A stretch of DNA of 64,000 bases from Macrotis lagotis (GCF_037893015.1 NC_133660.1:162620937-162684936); one strand, 5' to 3'; positions 12,109 to 23,849 are shown, counted from the first letter of the stretch. Notes: generated by a model not told the origin, from the sequence alone. Program-made: numbers and translations.

Positions 12109-12624
12109 TGAGTCCAGACCTCTTGTAGTAAGGAATCTGAGGCAAAGAGAGGTGACATCATAAAGCTGTTAAGTGGTTGATATGGGGATTTGAACTCTGA
12201 GCATCATAAAGCTGTTAAGTGGTTGATATGGGGATTTGAACTCTGAGCAGCACTGTAGCCACTATACCATACTGCCTCAATAGAAATAAGGTATTACTGA
12301 CACTAATGTTGACAATAATGGTTTTTTTCAGCTTGTCAATTGTTTTCCTGACATATACTTACTGTCTTCTTGTTTGTCCTTTGTTCTTTTGAGTCCAGAC
12401 CTCTTGTAGTAAGGAATCTGAGGCAAAGAGAGGTGACATCATAAAGCTGTTAAGTGGTTGATATGGGGATTTGAACTCTGAGCAGCACTGTAGCCACTAT
12501 ACCATACTGCCTCAATAGAAATAAGGTATTACTGACACTAATGTTGACAATAATGGTTTTTTTTCAGCTTGTCAATTGTTTTCCTGACATATACTTACTG
12601 TCTTCTTGTTTGTCCTTTGTTCTT
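12109..12624 (+). repeat. Nested tandem duplication (235-bp unit, first copy with an extra 46 bp)
   Basis: Copy 1 is 12109-12388 and copy 2 is 12390-12624. The units differ only by one T in a T-run and by a 46-bp internal tandem repeat in copy 1 (period 46, from 12156). Copy 2 ends exactly with 'ttgtcctttgttctt', the left target-site duplication of the L1. The underlying sequence is a CORE-SINE-like fragment plus unnamed DNA. Confidence 0.95.
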
Positions 12625-13087
12625 ATTGATATTTTATTTTCAATTACATATTGTAAAAGTTTTTCAACATTTATCCACATGCATATTTTTAAATCACACA
12701 ATTTTCTTCCACCCTCCCTTCCCATCACCCTCACCTCAGAGGTGATCAGTCTAGTGAACACTGAACATGTACATTTGTGTTTAACATATTTATATATTAG
12801 TCATTTGCTGTATGAGGAATTAGTACTAAAGGAAAAGAAAGAAAACCATGGGATAGGAAAAATTTAAGAGAAGTTTTAAAAAAGTGAACATAGTATTCTT
12901 TTGGATACTGTAGGGTTTTTGTTTGGTTTGATTTGGTTTTAATTCGTCTGAATGTGTATGGCATTGTCCACAACAGGTCTAGATTTAGGAACTGCTGGAG
13001 GAGCTGCATCCATCATAGTTGATCATCTCACAATGTTGTTGATGTATGCAGTGTTCCCTTGGTTCTGCTCTCTTCCTTCAGCATCAT

Positions 13088-13149
<62 letters not shown>

Positions 13150-13368
13150 TCTTTCCATGCTTCTGTAGTTTGACCATTCATGGTTTCTTATAGAACAATA
13201 GTATTCCTTAGCATTCATATATCATAACTTGTTCAGTCATTTCCCAATTGATGGCCATCCTCTCAATTTCCAATTCTTTGCCACCACAAAGAGAGTTGTT
13301 ATGAATATTTTGGAACATGTGGGACTTTTCCCATTTTTTATGATTTCTTCTGGAAATTGACCTATTGC
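12625..13368 (-). mobile_element. L1 3' end, 5'-truncated, with target-site duplication
   Basis: This is minus-strand L1 3' UTR sequence, with landmarks 'atagttgatcatctcaca', 'cccaattgatggccatcc' and 'tttgccaccacaaagag'. The 15-bp repeat 'ttgtcctttgttctt' flanks it at 12610-12624 and at 13540-13554. The right copy was later split by a WSINE1. The implied nick is TTCTT/A. An AT/GT microsatellite lies inside at 13086-13147. Confidence 0.8.
13086..13147 (+). repeat. (AT)n(GT)n microsatellite inside L1
   Basis: It has a short AT run followed by about 42 bases of GT, within the L1 3' UTR at 12625-13368. Confidence 0.95.
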
Positions 13369-13378
13369 TTGTCCTTTG

Positions 13379-13539
13379 GTTTTTTTTTTTTTTAGGTTTT
13401 TTTGTAAGGCAAACAGGGTTAAGTGGTTTGCTCAAGGCCACACAGCTAGGTAATTATTAAGTGTCTGAGACCGGATTTGAACTCAGGTACTCCTGACTCC
13501 AGGGCTAGTGCTTTATCCACTATGCCACCTAGCCACCCC
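13379..13539 (-). mobile_element. WSINE1-type SINE inserted in an L1 target-site duplication
   Basis: It is full length, with a T13 tail. The direct repeats 'ttgtcctttg' at 13369-13378 and 13540-13549 flank it. They lie inside the right-hand target-site duplication of the L1 at 12625-13368, so this SINE is younger than that L1. Confidence 0.9.
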
Positions 13540-13549
13540 TTGTCCTTTG

Positions 13550-13990
13550 TTCTTAAAGAGGACCATGACATCAGGGAAATGATGCCATGGCATGCAAGTG
13601 AATTGAATTTAAGTGAGAGAGGATCTGTATAAAGTCATCAGCCTCACTTTCTTCTCTGGAGTCTTTTAGGCCCAGTAACCAGATATGAATCAGAACAACT
13701 GGAGACATCCCTCTCTGTCTCCCTGAAAGATTATACCAAGGGGAAGAAGCAGCAAAGATAGCCCTAATACCAAAAGTGGGGATACCAAATGGACTTATCC
13801 CTTCAAAACTTGCCTAACTTGGCATAGCAATACTGATGAACACTATTTGCCACATTTTCAACTGTCTTAAGGACATTAGAGGTAAAGTGACCTCACTCCA
13901 GAGGAACAAGAAAAAACCCTGAGGACATTTAATGTGCAGTCAATTTTTATAATTAACTATAAGTACATTTTAATAATTAATCTTATTGTG
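13550..13990 (+). repeat. 'tcctttgtt'-type repeat, copy 2
   Basis: 'gtcctttgttcttaaagagg', 'ccatgacatcagggaaatg' and 'gaattgaatttaagtgaga' follow the WSINE1. This is the original target of the L1 at 12625. Confidence 0.65.
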
Positions 13991-14284
13991 TATAGACCAG
14001 TAGGCAACCATGGGTGAGTATATACCTGTGAGCAAATGTATATATCTTAAGAAAGAAACTTGAACCTAGGGGATTGATTCTAATCTGCTTTTGCCCCAGG
14101 GAGGACTTCTTGTGCCTGAAGCGATTAAGGTGACCAGTCTCTGAAATAAGTAATTTAAATAACAAATTCTGGACACTTTCATACTTCAGAGAGGAGGAGA
14201 AATAGAACCAGTTTTAATTGTTTCTTATATGATCACTGACAACTAAGCCAGCCAGTGACAGGAGAAGCATTTTCTTTTCATCAT

Positions 14285-14545
14285 CCTGCTCATCACTAAT
14301 ATCTGTATAGCACTTATTATATGTGCTAGGCAGTGTTTTAAGTACTTTATAATTATCTCATTTGATCCTCACAACAACCCTGGGAGGTAGGAGCTATTAT
14401 TATCCCCATTTTCCAGATGAGGAAACTAAGTCAAACAGAGATTAAGTGACTTGCACAGGGTCCCATAGCCAGTAAGTGTTTGAGACTGAATTTGAACTCA
14501 GGTCTTCCTAACTCCAAGTTCAGTGCTTTATATCTTGTCACCCAC
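14285..14545 (-). mobile_element. MIR (CORE-SINE) with L2-like 3' end
   Basis: The complement of the MIR core is visible: 'cccattttccagatgaggaa', 'gattaagtgacttgcacagg' and 'gaatttgaactcaggtcttc'. It is one of the best preserved MIRs here. Confidence 0.8.
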
Positions 14546-14929
14546 CAGTCAAATCCAATTTAACCTCATGTTCTAGGCTATCAAGATCTTTATAGAACCT
14601 GATTCTGAATGAATAGGTTTTTAAAGCACTTAATGTATGAAATCAATGCATTTACTATCACTTCTAATTTTATTGTCATTTGCAAATTTCACCATGTCCC
14701 TTAATGAAGCATTTACTTTTCTGACTGTCACCTGTTGTTGACTTAGATTGAATTTATAGTCATCATAATCCCCAGTTTTGTGTGAGTGCATTTTTTTTAT
14801 TTGAAAGCTGTTATACAACATATATTGCCCAATTCAGACTTGGAAAGTGGACTCAAAGTCCAATTGTAGAACTTTAATTTGTCCTTATCATGTTCATTTC
14901 TTAGATTCAGCTCATTAATCTAACCTGCA

Positions 14930-15225
14930 TAAATCCCTCAGGATCAGATGACTCCCAAATCTATATTTTCACCTCCATCATACAATTCCAATCTTGAATT
15001 TCCAACAGCTTGCAAGTTGTCTCCACCTGCCGTTCCGACTAACACTTTAAACTCTTTAATTACACTCATCTTTTCACTCTAAAGTTGCCTTGCCTTTCAA
15101 CTTCTCCATTTCTGTTAATGGTCTCACCATACTCCCAATCATCCAGGCTTGTCACTTTAGGGTCATTTTTGGTCTCTCTTTAATCAATTGTCAAGTTCTG
15201 TGATTTAGCACCATAGTCTAGGATC
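14930..15225 (+). mobile_element. L2 LINE fragment
   Basis: The text 'gatgactcccaaatctatat' to 'cccaatcatccaggcttgtc' fits the sense L2 ORF2 segment downstream of the RT core. Confidence 0.6.
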
Positions 15226-15234
15226 TTAGGACAG

Positions 15235-15420
15235 GTTTTAGGAGCATAGATTTAAAGCTGGAAAGAGACCATTGAGTCCAACCCCTTCCTTTTACAGAAG
15301 AAGAAACTAAGACAAGGAGAAATTAAATGATTTGCTCAGGTTACACAGCTGGGTGACTCAGTGGTCCAATCTAGGTCTTTTTGACTTCAGATCCTGTACT
15401 CTATCCACTACTTCTCATAG
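15235..15420 (-). mobile_element. MIR/CORE-SINE copy
   Basis: 'ttgagtccaaccccttcctt', 'tgctcaggttacacagctgg' and 'tctatccacta' define a minus-strand CORE-SINE. Similar partial copies lie near 4320-4475, 17400-17515, 26225-26335, 48890-49070, 49240-49400, 51690-51810 and 55680-55810. Confidence 0.65.
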
Positions 15421-15424
15421 TCAT

Positions 15425-17200
15425 TACTTTGAGGTGCTGCAATACCCTGAAGACCCATCAGAATCAGATAGATTAAATCAGGTTAACTGTAGTTCATTGT
15501 ATTCTAATTCATTAAAACTAGTCATCCAGATATGGTATATTTAGAAATATTCCATTAAGTACAATATTCAATTAAACATAATATAATGTCCCTGGCAATG
15601 TCAGATAATAAGAAGTTTGCCATATTTATTAGTTGCATAGAGACAAAGCTAAAGGTATTTAGCCAGATTGGAAAAATCTGAGACCAGTTCTTTTTTCATA
15701 ATATAATAAGATGGATTTTTACTTCAGAATTTTACTGAGACAATTAAAATAATGTCATCTTTTTTTACTTTTGCATATGAAATTAGTTTTAGTCTAACCA
15801 AATACTTTCAATTGTTCCTTCATGTTTTCACATTAAAATGGATTGTAAAAGGCTACAGTTGAAAACTTCACATTCTAAATTATTCCAACAAAAAGTTTTT
15901 GTAAAATTTTGAGTTCTTAAAAAAATTTCTCAAAAAACCTGCTTTTTCTCCTTTTTCTTTCAAATTACTTTGACCTCATCTGAAACAGTAAATCACATAA
16001 TTTTAGCATAGTTTTGAAGGTAAAACTAATTTTGCCTGGCCATAACTAAATGGGTCTAATTTTCGAGTTATCTACAACATAAGTGTGTGTAAACATAAAT
16101 ATATATGTATATCTTTGCTCATCTTATAGACCATCTCTTTTTTTAAACAAATGAGACATAATAGTGATGGCCTTGCTAATTAAGAGTTATTATACAAGTT
16201 ATTTTTGAAGGGATGATGGTGAGTCATCATCTCCATAAGGCAGATCATTCTGTGCAGAAGGTCAGCTTTTCCTTCTGCTCCAAAGTCTGAAACTTTGACA
16301 TTTAGGACACTGTGGAAGCTTGTTTTTTTCTCTCTCACTAAAAATTGTGTTATGAGAGTCCAATAACCTTGTTAACATGGATTATATGTGTAATGTCTTT
16401 TTTTGCCTGTATTCCAGCTCTTTGCTTTTTGGATTATAAACCTACTTGGAAGAGACAGGGAGCCAATCTGTGAAATGGTTATCAATAAACATTCCTTAGT
16501 CATCCTCTTCCTCCCCATTGTACACTGTTCTCAGGGTTCTTGGCAAAAGTCATATTTTTATAAAGTGAAGTAAAAAAAAAGTCAGATTTTAGAGTAGTTG
16601 TGAGATACTCTATCCTTTGATGGGGCAGGATTGCACATAATTAGTGATGATGGGGAGTTGGGGGAGATGCTACTTTGGTTGGCATGAAGATAAGTAACAT
16701 TTGGTTTGTTAAAAAAATTTCTCCTTTTAGTACAGTTCAAAATCCAAGTACAAATTCTTTCAATTTTCATAAAAATGTGATAAAGCATTTGGTCCCAGGT
16801 CATCAGACAATGTTTTGTATCTTCTGGGTATTCAAAGAATTCTTGATTGAATGAATTACCCTTAAACTTGGGAGAAAATGTTGGATTTGAATTCTTAAGA
16901 GGTCTCATGTGATTTAAATCCTGGAGAGTTCTTACCAAATGAATACACCCTAACTCAAATCACTGTATCATTTGTCCAAGAACCTAAATCATAGGCATAG
17001 CTTTTTGGAAGTTGAGATGTAGGACTGTCTCTGATTATCAATCATCTGGATTTTTATGTCTGAACCCTTGAAGCAATTTTAACTAACACTACACAGGGCT
17101 GTTAGTTAAAACTCACTATACACTCTTTAGAAATTACCAAGTGTTGTTGGAAACGGCATTCAAGGAGTTTGCATTTTGGCAGGATGCAAAATAAAGGCCA
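15425..17200. other. No gene seen; unique-looking AT-rich DNA
   Basis: There is little recognisable repeat over about 1.8 kb, unusual here. It includes an AP-1-like 'tgagtcatc' near 16221. A 118-codon minus-strand frame (16582-16938) has no recognisable domain and low-complexity-like composition. Confidence 0.5.
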
Positions 17201-17214
17201 AAAAGCATCAGGCA

Positions 17215-17368
17215 GGGGCGGCTAGGTGGTTTAGTGGATAGAGCACTGACCCTGGAGTCAGGAGTACCTGAGTTCAAATTTGGCCAAAGACAATAATTAC
17301 CTAGCTGTGTGGCCTTGGGCAAGCTACTTAACCCCATTGCCTTGCTAAAACAAACAAACAAACAAAAA
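17215..17368 (+). mobile_element. WSINE1-type SINE with a 14-bp target-site duplication
   Basis: It has the head 'ggggcggctaggtggtttag', a B box 'gagttcaaatt', and an (AAAC)n/A tail. 'aaaagcatcaggca' flanks it exactly (17201-17214 and 17369-17382). Confidence 0.93.
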
Positions 17369-17539
17369 AAAAGCATCAGGCATGGAGGAAGCCACTAATG
17401 AAGAAAAAAACTAGTCTCTTTGCTTATGGTAACACAGTTAGTCTCAGAGACAGAATTTAAATCCAGTTCTTCTAAGTCTGAGTCCAATCTTCAACTATAC
17501 TGTTTCTCCAATAGTTCACAGAAGTCTTCCCATGTAGCT

Positions 17540-17740
17540 CTGAATTCCTCACATTCATAATTTATTATATAATATAATATACTATAAAATTCATATACTA
17601 CCATTTATTCAGCCATTCCCCAGTCAATGAGTACTCATTTATTTCCATTATTTTGCTCCCCTAAAAGTACTATGATGAATGTTTTTGTGCAAGAGACCTT
17701 GTCTTTCTATTTTTGACATCCTCAGTAGCACAAAAATAAT
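17540..17740 (-). mobile_element. Old L1 fragment
   Basis: The landmark 'atttattcagccattcccca', followed by 'tgaatgtttttgtgcaag', matches the antisense L1 ORF2/3' UTR junction region. It is diverged. A similar short fragment lies at 18480-18600. Confidence 0.55.
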
Positions 17741-18224
17741 TTTAAAATTATTTCACTGATTCATATGAATGAAGACACAAAGTGACATAGTGGATAGTCA
17801 GACCCAAGGTGGATTGGATTCAAGCCCTAATTCTGACACATCTTGGTTCTGTGACCCTGGTTAATTCATTTAAGATTCTAAGCCCTATGTTCAGTGGCAT
17901 CAAACTCAAAAAGCAAGGAAGGGCACTAGACAGAGCACAAAGATCCCAGGCAGGTTACAAGACTTAGAAAACTACATATTAACATTAACTATGTTTATTG
18001 TATTTTGTTAAAATTTTTTCCAATTACATTTTATTCAGATTGGGGCTGCATGGGATCAACAGGCCTGTTTGTTTAGACATCTCTGCTCTTAAACAATTCT
18101 CTAAGACTATAGGTTATATTTGTCATTGGGTACTGTCTAACTTTTCATAACTTCATTTGAGATTTTCTTGCTCAGGGTCACAAAGGTAATATCTGAGGCT
18201 GGATTTGAACTCATGAAGATGAAT

Positions 18225-18365
18225 CTTTCTATAGTCCTTCCTCCCTTCCTTTTTTCCCTTCTTTCCTCCTTTCTTCCCTCTTTTTTCCCTTTTTCTCCAT
18301 GCTTTCCTCCCTCCCTTCCTCCCTTCTTCCTTCTTTTCTTTCTCCCTTGCTTCTTTCCTGTTGGT
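18225..18365 (+). repeat. CT-rich low-complexity tract
   Basis: CCTT/CTTT-rich polypyrimidine. The open frames on both strands are compositional. Confidence 0.9.
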
Positions 18366-18959
18366 CTTCTTTGCTAAGGAAAGATGCAATTTCTTTTTTT
18401 ATTCCTTGTTTCTTTGTAACGAAGGTTGGTTAATATAATCACTCAAAGATAGGCTTCTCATTGAATTCTTTTCATTTATAATATTCTGATTCCTGGTTTT
18501 TTAAATTTGGTTTTATTGTTCTTTTGGTTCTATTTTCTTGATTATGCATCAGTTCCTCCAGATCTTCCCATGTTGCTCTGAATTTCTCATATCACTATAT
18601 CACATGTCTTGTCAGAGGGGTCCATGACATGAAAAAGATTAAGGATCTCTATGTCTAACACTTTTGTGGACCAGAACATCATATTAATTAGTTTGTATTG
18701 TTCTTTCTCTATTTCTCACTCTTAAATATTCTATCACAAACACAGGTAGAGAGGGACAGGACTGTTGGAAAGAATCAAATTAAAGTGCTACATTAGAATG
18801 AGGAGTAAGAAATCAATCTCTTCTTCAAATTTCTTTTTTAAATCCTGTGCAGCCCTGGGATGATGATACATTTATTTGAGGGAGGGGTGAGAGACTAATC
18901 TCCAACCACTAGTCCTGATGAAGAGAAGCCACTAGTAAAACTGAAAAGGGCAAATTAAG

Positions 18960-19085
18960 TCAACAAGTATTAATTAAAATTTACTTTGTACCAGTCACGG
19001 TGTAATACAAATACAAAGGAAAAGAAAGGTAAGCCCTGCTTCTAGGGAGTTTATAGTCTAACTGAGAAGACAATATTTAAGAGGA
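18960..19085 (-). mobile_element. L2 3' terminus
   Basis: 'gtcaacaagtattaattaaa' and 'agggagtttatagtctaact' mark an antisense L2 3' end. Confidence 0.55.
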
Positions 19086-19089
19086 AGCT

Positions 19090-20425
19090 GGCGATCCAAC
19101 AATAAAGGCAAGAAACTAGGACCATCCTGGAGAAGTCTAGTTGCGGCCTGCTGGAAAAAACTGAGGGCCGCTGGGGTGCCCTCTAGCACTGGAGTAATCC
19201 TCCATTTAGAGGACACAGTTATAAAATCCCTGTAAGATGTCTCACTTACCTTTCTCTTTAAGTTGAACACTATCTACCAGAGGCATGATGGACTTTAAAA
19301 TAAAGAAAGACAGGAATTTGCATAAAAGGGTAATATGGGAATTCCTGCACTATGCATCAATGTATGAAAGGATTTATTTTTCATTTTTAAAAAAATAAAT
19401 TGCCCAATAAAGGAGTAGTGGTAGGGACAGATTAATAAAAATTCTTGCTGATTAAAAATAAATATAAGAAACTATTAAAATGAACACTTGAATGTAAATT
19501 TTATTTCTGCTAAAAATCCCCAGTTAAGCTATTATCAAGATTAAAATGAGAATCAGGTCTTCTATTCAAAGAGAAGGAATTCAAAACAGGTGATGACTAA
19601 GCAGACAGGAAAACTGGAGTTTAGTGGGAAAATTATCTTGAAAGGGTTTCACAGTTAAAGTGTCAACTCAGCAGGAGACTTAGAATTGACCAGAAGGCTA
19701 GAAAGGGCAGCTTCTCTTTCATTAGTTCTACCAGTTCAATCAGAATGAATAGATAGCAGCAGTATGATGAAGAGGTGATTGTAGAATTGCCTTCAGCTCT
19801 GGAAGATGTTCACACTATGAGAAATCTATTAGAACTGAGGACAGCTATGAGAATGGCAAATTCATGGCTCTGTCTATACTCATTCCTATGATGGTTCAAT
19901 GAGTGGAGTAGTGGCTGAAATAGCTCATTTTTTTTTTAATCTCTCTTTCTCTCCCCTTCTCTCCTCCTTTATTTCCCTTCTTATTTCCCTTTCTCACTCT
20001 TCCTAAACCACTACCTACATGTATAGCCCTTTGTCCTTTCTCAACCCCTCCCCTACTCTATCTTTACTTTTCTCCCTTTAAAATAAATCCTTGATCTAAT
20101 ATTTAAGGGTATCTTTTTAAGTCCTTTGTTCTTTTGTCTTATTTCAGCTGATCTTTTCCCAAATTCTAGCCCTGGACAACGATTACCATTCATCTTCTCT
20201 ACTCCTACTTGGATGTTACTGAAAACTGTTGTAAAAAGTCACAATGTGGTCCTCACTGGGTATTACAACAAATTTAAGTCATATATCTCAACCAGGATCT
20301 CATGACTGTTTTCCAATCTTTATGATTTTCCTTGATGGACTTTCTGTCCCATTTTTCACTGCAAATACCACAAATCTCTCCTCTCCTCAAACAACCTCAC
20401 CACTCTTTCCCTGGGCATTCTAAGT
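19090..20425. other. No gene seen
   Basis: Mostly unique-looking sequence with a pyrimidine-rich patch (19925-20060). It may include the decayed upstream part of the L2 at 20430. Confidence 0.45.
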
Positions 20426-20429
20426 AGAA

Positions 20430-21560
20430 GACCTTCCCTCATACTTTCCTGAAGAAATTGAAATCATCCAAAATGAGTTTCCTTTTTCTCCCCACTTTTA
20501 TAGTTGAAATCATCTAGTTATTCCCTGTTTTCTCCTTCTTTGTTACAGGCTTGGAATAAGTGATCCTTCTTCTTGCCAATACCAAAGCCTTCATTTACTC
20601 ACTATATTATCAACCATGTCCCACCCATTATATATGACTATTGCTCAGGGGCCTCTTCTTTCCTTCTTTCTATCTCTTTCTTTCCCCTCTTACTCTTCTC
20701 CCCCTCTTCCTCTCTTTCTCTTTCTCCCTCTTCCTCTTTCCCCTCCCCCACCCTCCTTATCAGTTCTATGAGTTTCATGATCATTTCTATGACTATAACT
20801 CAGATCTATTTATCTTCTGTACTCCAGAAAGGTGTCACCAATTATCTGTGAGACTTCTCCAAATGGATATCACATGGGCATCTCAAATTCAATGTGTTCA
20901 AAACAGAACTCATCTCTGCTGCCCTCCCCACCTCATCTTTTTTGAACTTCTTTATTTCTGTTGAAAGAATCCAGTTACCCAGTTTCACACCTTGGAATGA
21001 TCCTTAACTCATAGCTCTTCTTCCTCCACCATATTTAATTAGTTGTCATATCTTGTTGGCTCCATATCTATAACATCTCTTGCATCCATTCACATGGCCA
21101 CCACCATTGTTCAGGTTTTCAACCCTTCTCACCTGGAGGATTTCAATAATATCTCTAATTGGTCTCCCATCTCCCATAGCTCCTCTTTCCTCTGTTGTCC
21201 ACACAGCTGTCAAATCACTATCCCTAAAACACATCTGAGCATGAAACAACTCTGCTCAAGAGACTACAAACACTCCCTCTGGCTTGAGGTTGAAATTCAG
21301 ACACCTCCATTCAGGTTTAGACTTTAGAGCCTTCCCCAGTCTGGTTCCAGTCTTATTGCTCCTGATTGTCCTTCACGCCAATTATCTCCTAGTTAAACTG
21401 GCATATTCACTTTCCCTTGTTCATGACATTCCATCCCCTCCCCCATTTCCTGGTCATTCTATGGAGCAGGCTTCTATGTCTGGAATGAGTTCCCCTTTAC
21501 CTCTGCCTTGGAGATTCCCTAGCTTATAAAAGCCTACCCTATTCTCCCATCTGGAGTCCT
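20430..21560 (+). mobile_element. L2 LINE fragment (long, with internal CT-rich tract)
   Basis: Landmarks in order are 'gaagaaattgaaatcatcc', a CT-rich expansion (20660-20755), 'atgtgttcaaaacagaactc', 'tctctaattggtctccc', 'agccttccccagtctgg', and an end near 21550. The order is that of sense L2 ORF2, with deletions. Confidence 0.65.
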
Positions 21561-21754
21561 CCTTTTTGAAAATACAAATAGAGAGAGTGTGATATGGTGG
21601 ACTGAAAATTAGCCTTCAAGACAGGGAGACCTGGGTTCATTTCATCCTGTGACACATTGCTGATATCACCTTCATTTCCAAATATATCTCTCCCTGTGAC
21701 TCTCCCCAGAGATTCATCCCTTATAACAAAGAATAAAAAGGGGTGGAGGGAAGA

Positions 21755-22025
21755 GAGCCAGAAAGATTGGGGAGAGAGGGGATATACACACATATATGTA
21801 TATGTTGGTATATTTATAATTATACATACATACATATATTTACATACAGGGAGAGACAAAGACACAAAATGAGATTGGGGAGAGGATATATACAAAAATG
21901 TGTATATTTACTTATATTTACATTATACATAAAAACATATGCATTCACACACAAGTATATATATATATACATGAGAGAGAGAGGAAAGAGAGAGACAGAA
22001 GACAGAGAAAAAGACTGGGGAGAGA

Positions 22026-22071
<46 letters not shown>

Positions 22072-22091
22072 CATGTATATGTACATCTATT

Positions 22092-22142
<51 letters not shown>
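21755..22142 (+). repeat. Compound minisatellite of (TA)n and GA-rich units
   Basis: 'gattggggagag' (or 'gactggggagag') recurs at 21765, 21873 and 22013. Each is preceded by a GA/GACA-rich stretch and followed by ATATAC/TA repeats. The last unit expands to two long (TA)n tracts. Overlapping ORFs here are repeat artefacts. Confidence 0.85.
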
Positions 22143-22144
<2 letters not shown>

Positions 22145-22284
22145 TACACATGCCTTGTCTTCCATCATTAGACTGTAAGCTCCTTGAGGGCAGGGACTAT
22201 CTCTTTCAGCTTCTTTTGTATTTTTCAGCAATTACAACAAAACTTGCCTATATTTTTTAGCAAGCCCAGAATTAACTGAACTTT

Positions 22285-22429
22285 TTTTTTTTTGCAAGGC
22301 AAATGGGGTTAAGTGGCTTGCCCAAGACCACACAGTTAGGTAATTAAGTGTCTGAGAGTCTGGATTTGAACCCAGGTACTCCTGACTCCAAGGCAGGTGC
22401 TTCATCCACTACGCCACCTAGCAGCCCCC
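22285..22429 (-). mobile_element. WSINE1-type SINE in an L2 fragment
   Basis: It is full length, bounded by 'ttaactgaacttt' at 22272-22284 and 22430-22442. Insertion was just upstream of the L2 3' end at 22440-22560. Confidence 0.92.
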
Positions 22430-22439
22430 TTAACTGAAC

Positions 22440-22560
22440 TTTCAATAAACATTTATGAAGCCTGTGGTCAAGCACAGAGCTAAGCCCTGGAAATACAAAA
22501 GGATGCAAAAATCAATCTTTACCCTCTAGGAGCTTCCATGTTTATTGACTTGTTGACTAA
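22440..22560 (-). mobile_element. L2 3' terminus
   Basis: 'caataaacatttatgaagcc' and 'ctctaggagcttccatg' mark an antisense L2 end, directly after the WSINE1. Confidence 0.6.
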
Positions 22561-22741
22561 CACATCAATTAAATCAGACAGTTTACATCTTTACACTTTC
22601 ACCTTGCAAAGAAGGATTTTTTTTTCCTTTAGAATGAAATGAAGAGTGAATCAAATTCTCACAATCATGTTCATTGACAACAGCTTTCATTCTAAACAAA
22701 TACTTGTTTTAAATTAGCACCCACACTAGGAAAAGAAAAGG

Positions 22742-22742
<1 letters not shown>

Positions 22743-22789
<47 letters not shown>
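22743..22789 (+). repeat. (CA)n microsatellite
   Basis: This is a pure CA run of about 46 bases. Confidence 0.97.
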
Positions 22790-22792
<3 letters not shown>

Positions 22793-22799
22793 ATTTGTG

Positions 22800-23690
22800 T
22801 CCAACTGATGTTTAATGATAGATATTCTGTACAACCAACCAATGCTGCAGGAAGAATGGAGATGAAAGATCCTGCAAATGTCCAAGGTAACATCCAAGAC
22901 AATTCACATGTATGGATATGTGAGATGGTCATTCCAGCTGTCTCTCCTTGTAAGGAAAAAGATGTATAAAGATCTCACCCCCACCTACTTCAACTTCCTA
23001 GAGAGCCTGGAGCAATAAATGATAGAAAAACAAGACGTGATCTGTTACTTCTACTCCCACATCTATGATTTGGAATCTTTGACCTTTGTAATTGGTTGAG
23101 CTACAAAGGAAGGAGAAAGGGAAATGGGGAAGGGCGTCTGACTCATCTCTTGCCTTTTCTCTTAAAGATAGGAGCCTGTTCTTCATGGCCTTGGTTGGAT
23201 CCTGAGAAACTCTCCCCTGCACAGGTGGTTATGAGATCATACAAAGAAAAAGGATACCCAATTTTTGTTCATGGCTTGATTTCTGATTTAACCCTTAACT
23301 CTAAAGTTTGCTGTAGGTATAATAAAGGGGTAGAGGTTCATAGAGGCTATTTTACTCAATTTTTTTTTATCTTTAGTAAAGATTAGCAGGAGATTATTTG
23401 GGGCTAGAGTAAGCCCTAAACAACTATCAGAGAAATCATATGAAGATAGATTAGATTTATTTTCTTTGACTTCAGAAAACAGAGCTAAGGTCACTAGGTG
23501 ATAACTTTTAGCTTAATACATAGAAGTTCTTAAGTGTTATTGCTTTTCCAAAATGAATGAATGGCCTCATGAATTACTGCTGCAAATCTCCAAATGTTGA
23601 CTGGAACATCATTTTACTGGGGATGTTATAGATGAGATTTATACTTCAGATGGAATTTTGACTTTGGTAGAATTTCTCTTCCTTTTTGGC
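22800..23690. other. No gene seen
   Basis: Unique-looking. Overlapping ORFs at 22998-23386 on both strands show no motif. Confidence 0.5.
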
Positions 23691-23708
23691 TATAAGATGC
23701 TGGTTCTG

Positions 23709-23849
23709 GGGGCAGCTAGGTGGCACTGGCCTTGGAGTCAGGAGTACCTGGGTTCAAATCCAACCTCAGACACTTAATAATTACCTAGCCATGTGGCCTT
23801 GGGCAAGCCACTTAACCCCATTGCCTTGAGAAAAAAATCTAAAAAAAAA
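23709..23849 (+). mobile_element. WSINE1-type SINE lacking the A-box segment
   Basis: The target-site duplication 'agatgctggttctg'/'agatgctggctctg' flanks it (23695-23708, 23850-23863). The head goes straight from 'ctaggtggca' to 'ctggccttggag', so about 15-17 bases around the A box present in other copies are missing. The B box and tail are intact. The deletion occurred before or after insertion; the sequence alone does not say which. Confidence 0.9.

Noticed and set aside
16582..16938. 118-codon minus-strand ORF
   Set aside because: No recognisable domain, ordinary AT-rich composition, and no supporting splice or promoter context. An ORF of this length is expected by chance in 64 kb.
17215..17368. 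Functional tRNA gene, suggested by A-box and B-box words
   Set aside because: The body is a dispersed SINE with a tail and target-site duplication, and no full cloverleaf is maintained.
18153..18389. Lys/Glu/Arg-rich ORF resembling a nuclear protein
   Set aside because: It is a translation of a CCTT/CTTT low-complexity tract.
21743..22260. Overlapping ORFs of 120-142 codons rich in Ile and Tyr
   Set aside because: They are translations of the TA/ATAC repeats, present in several frames and both strands.
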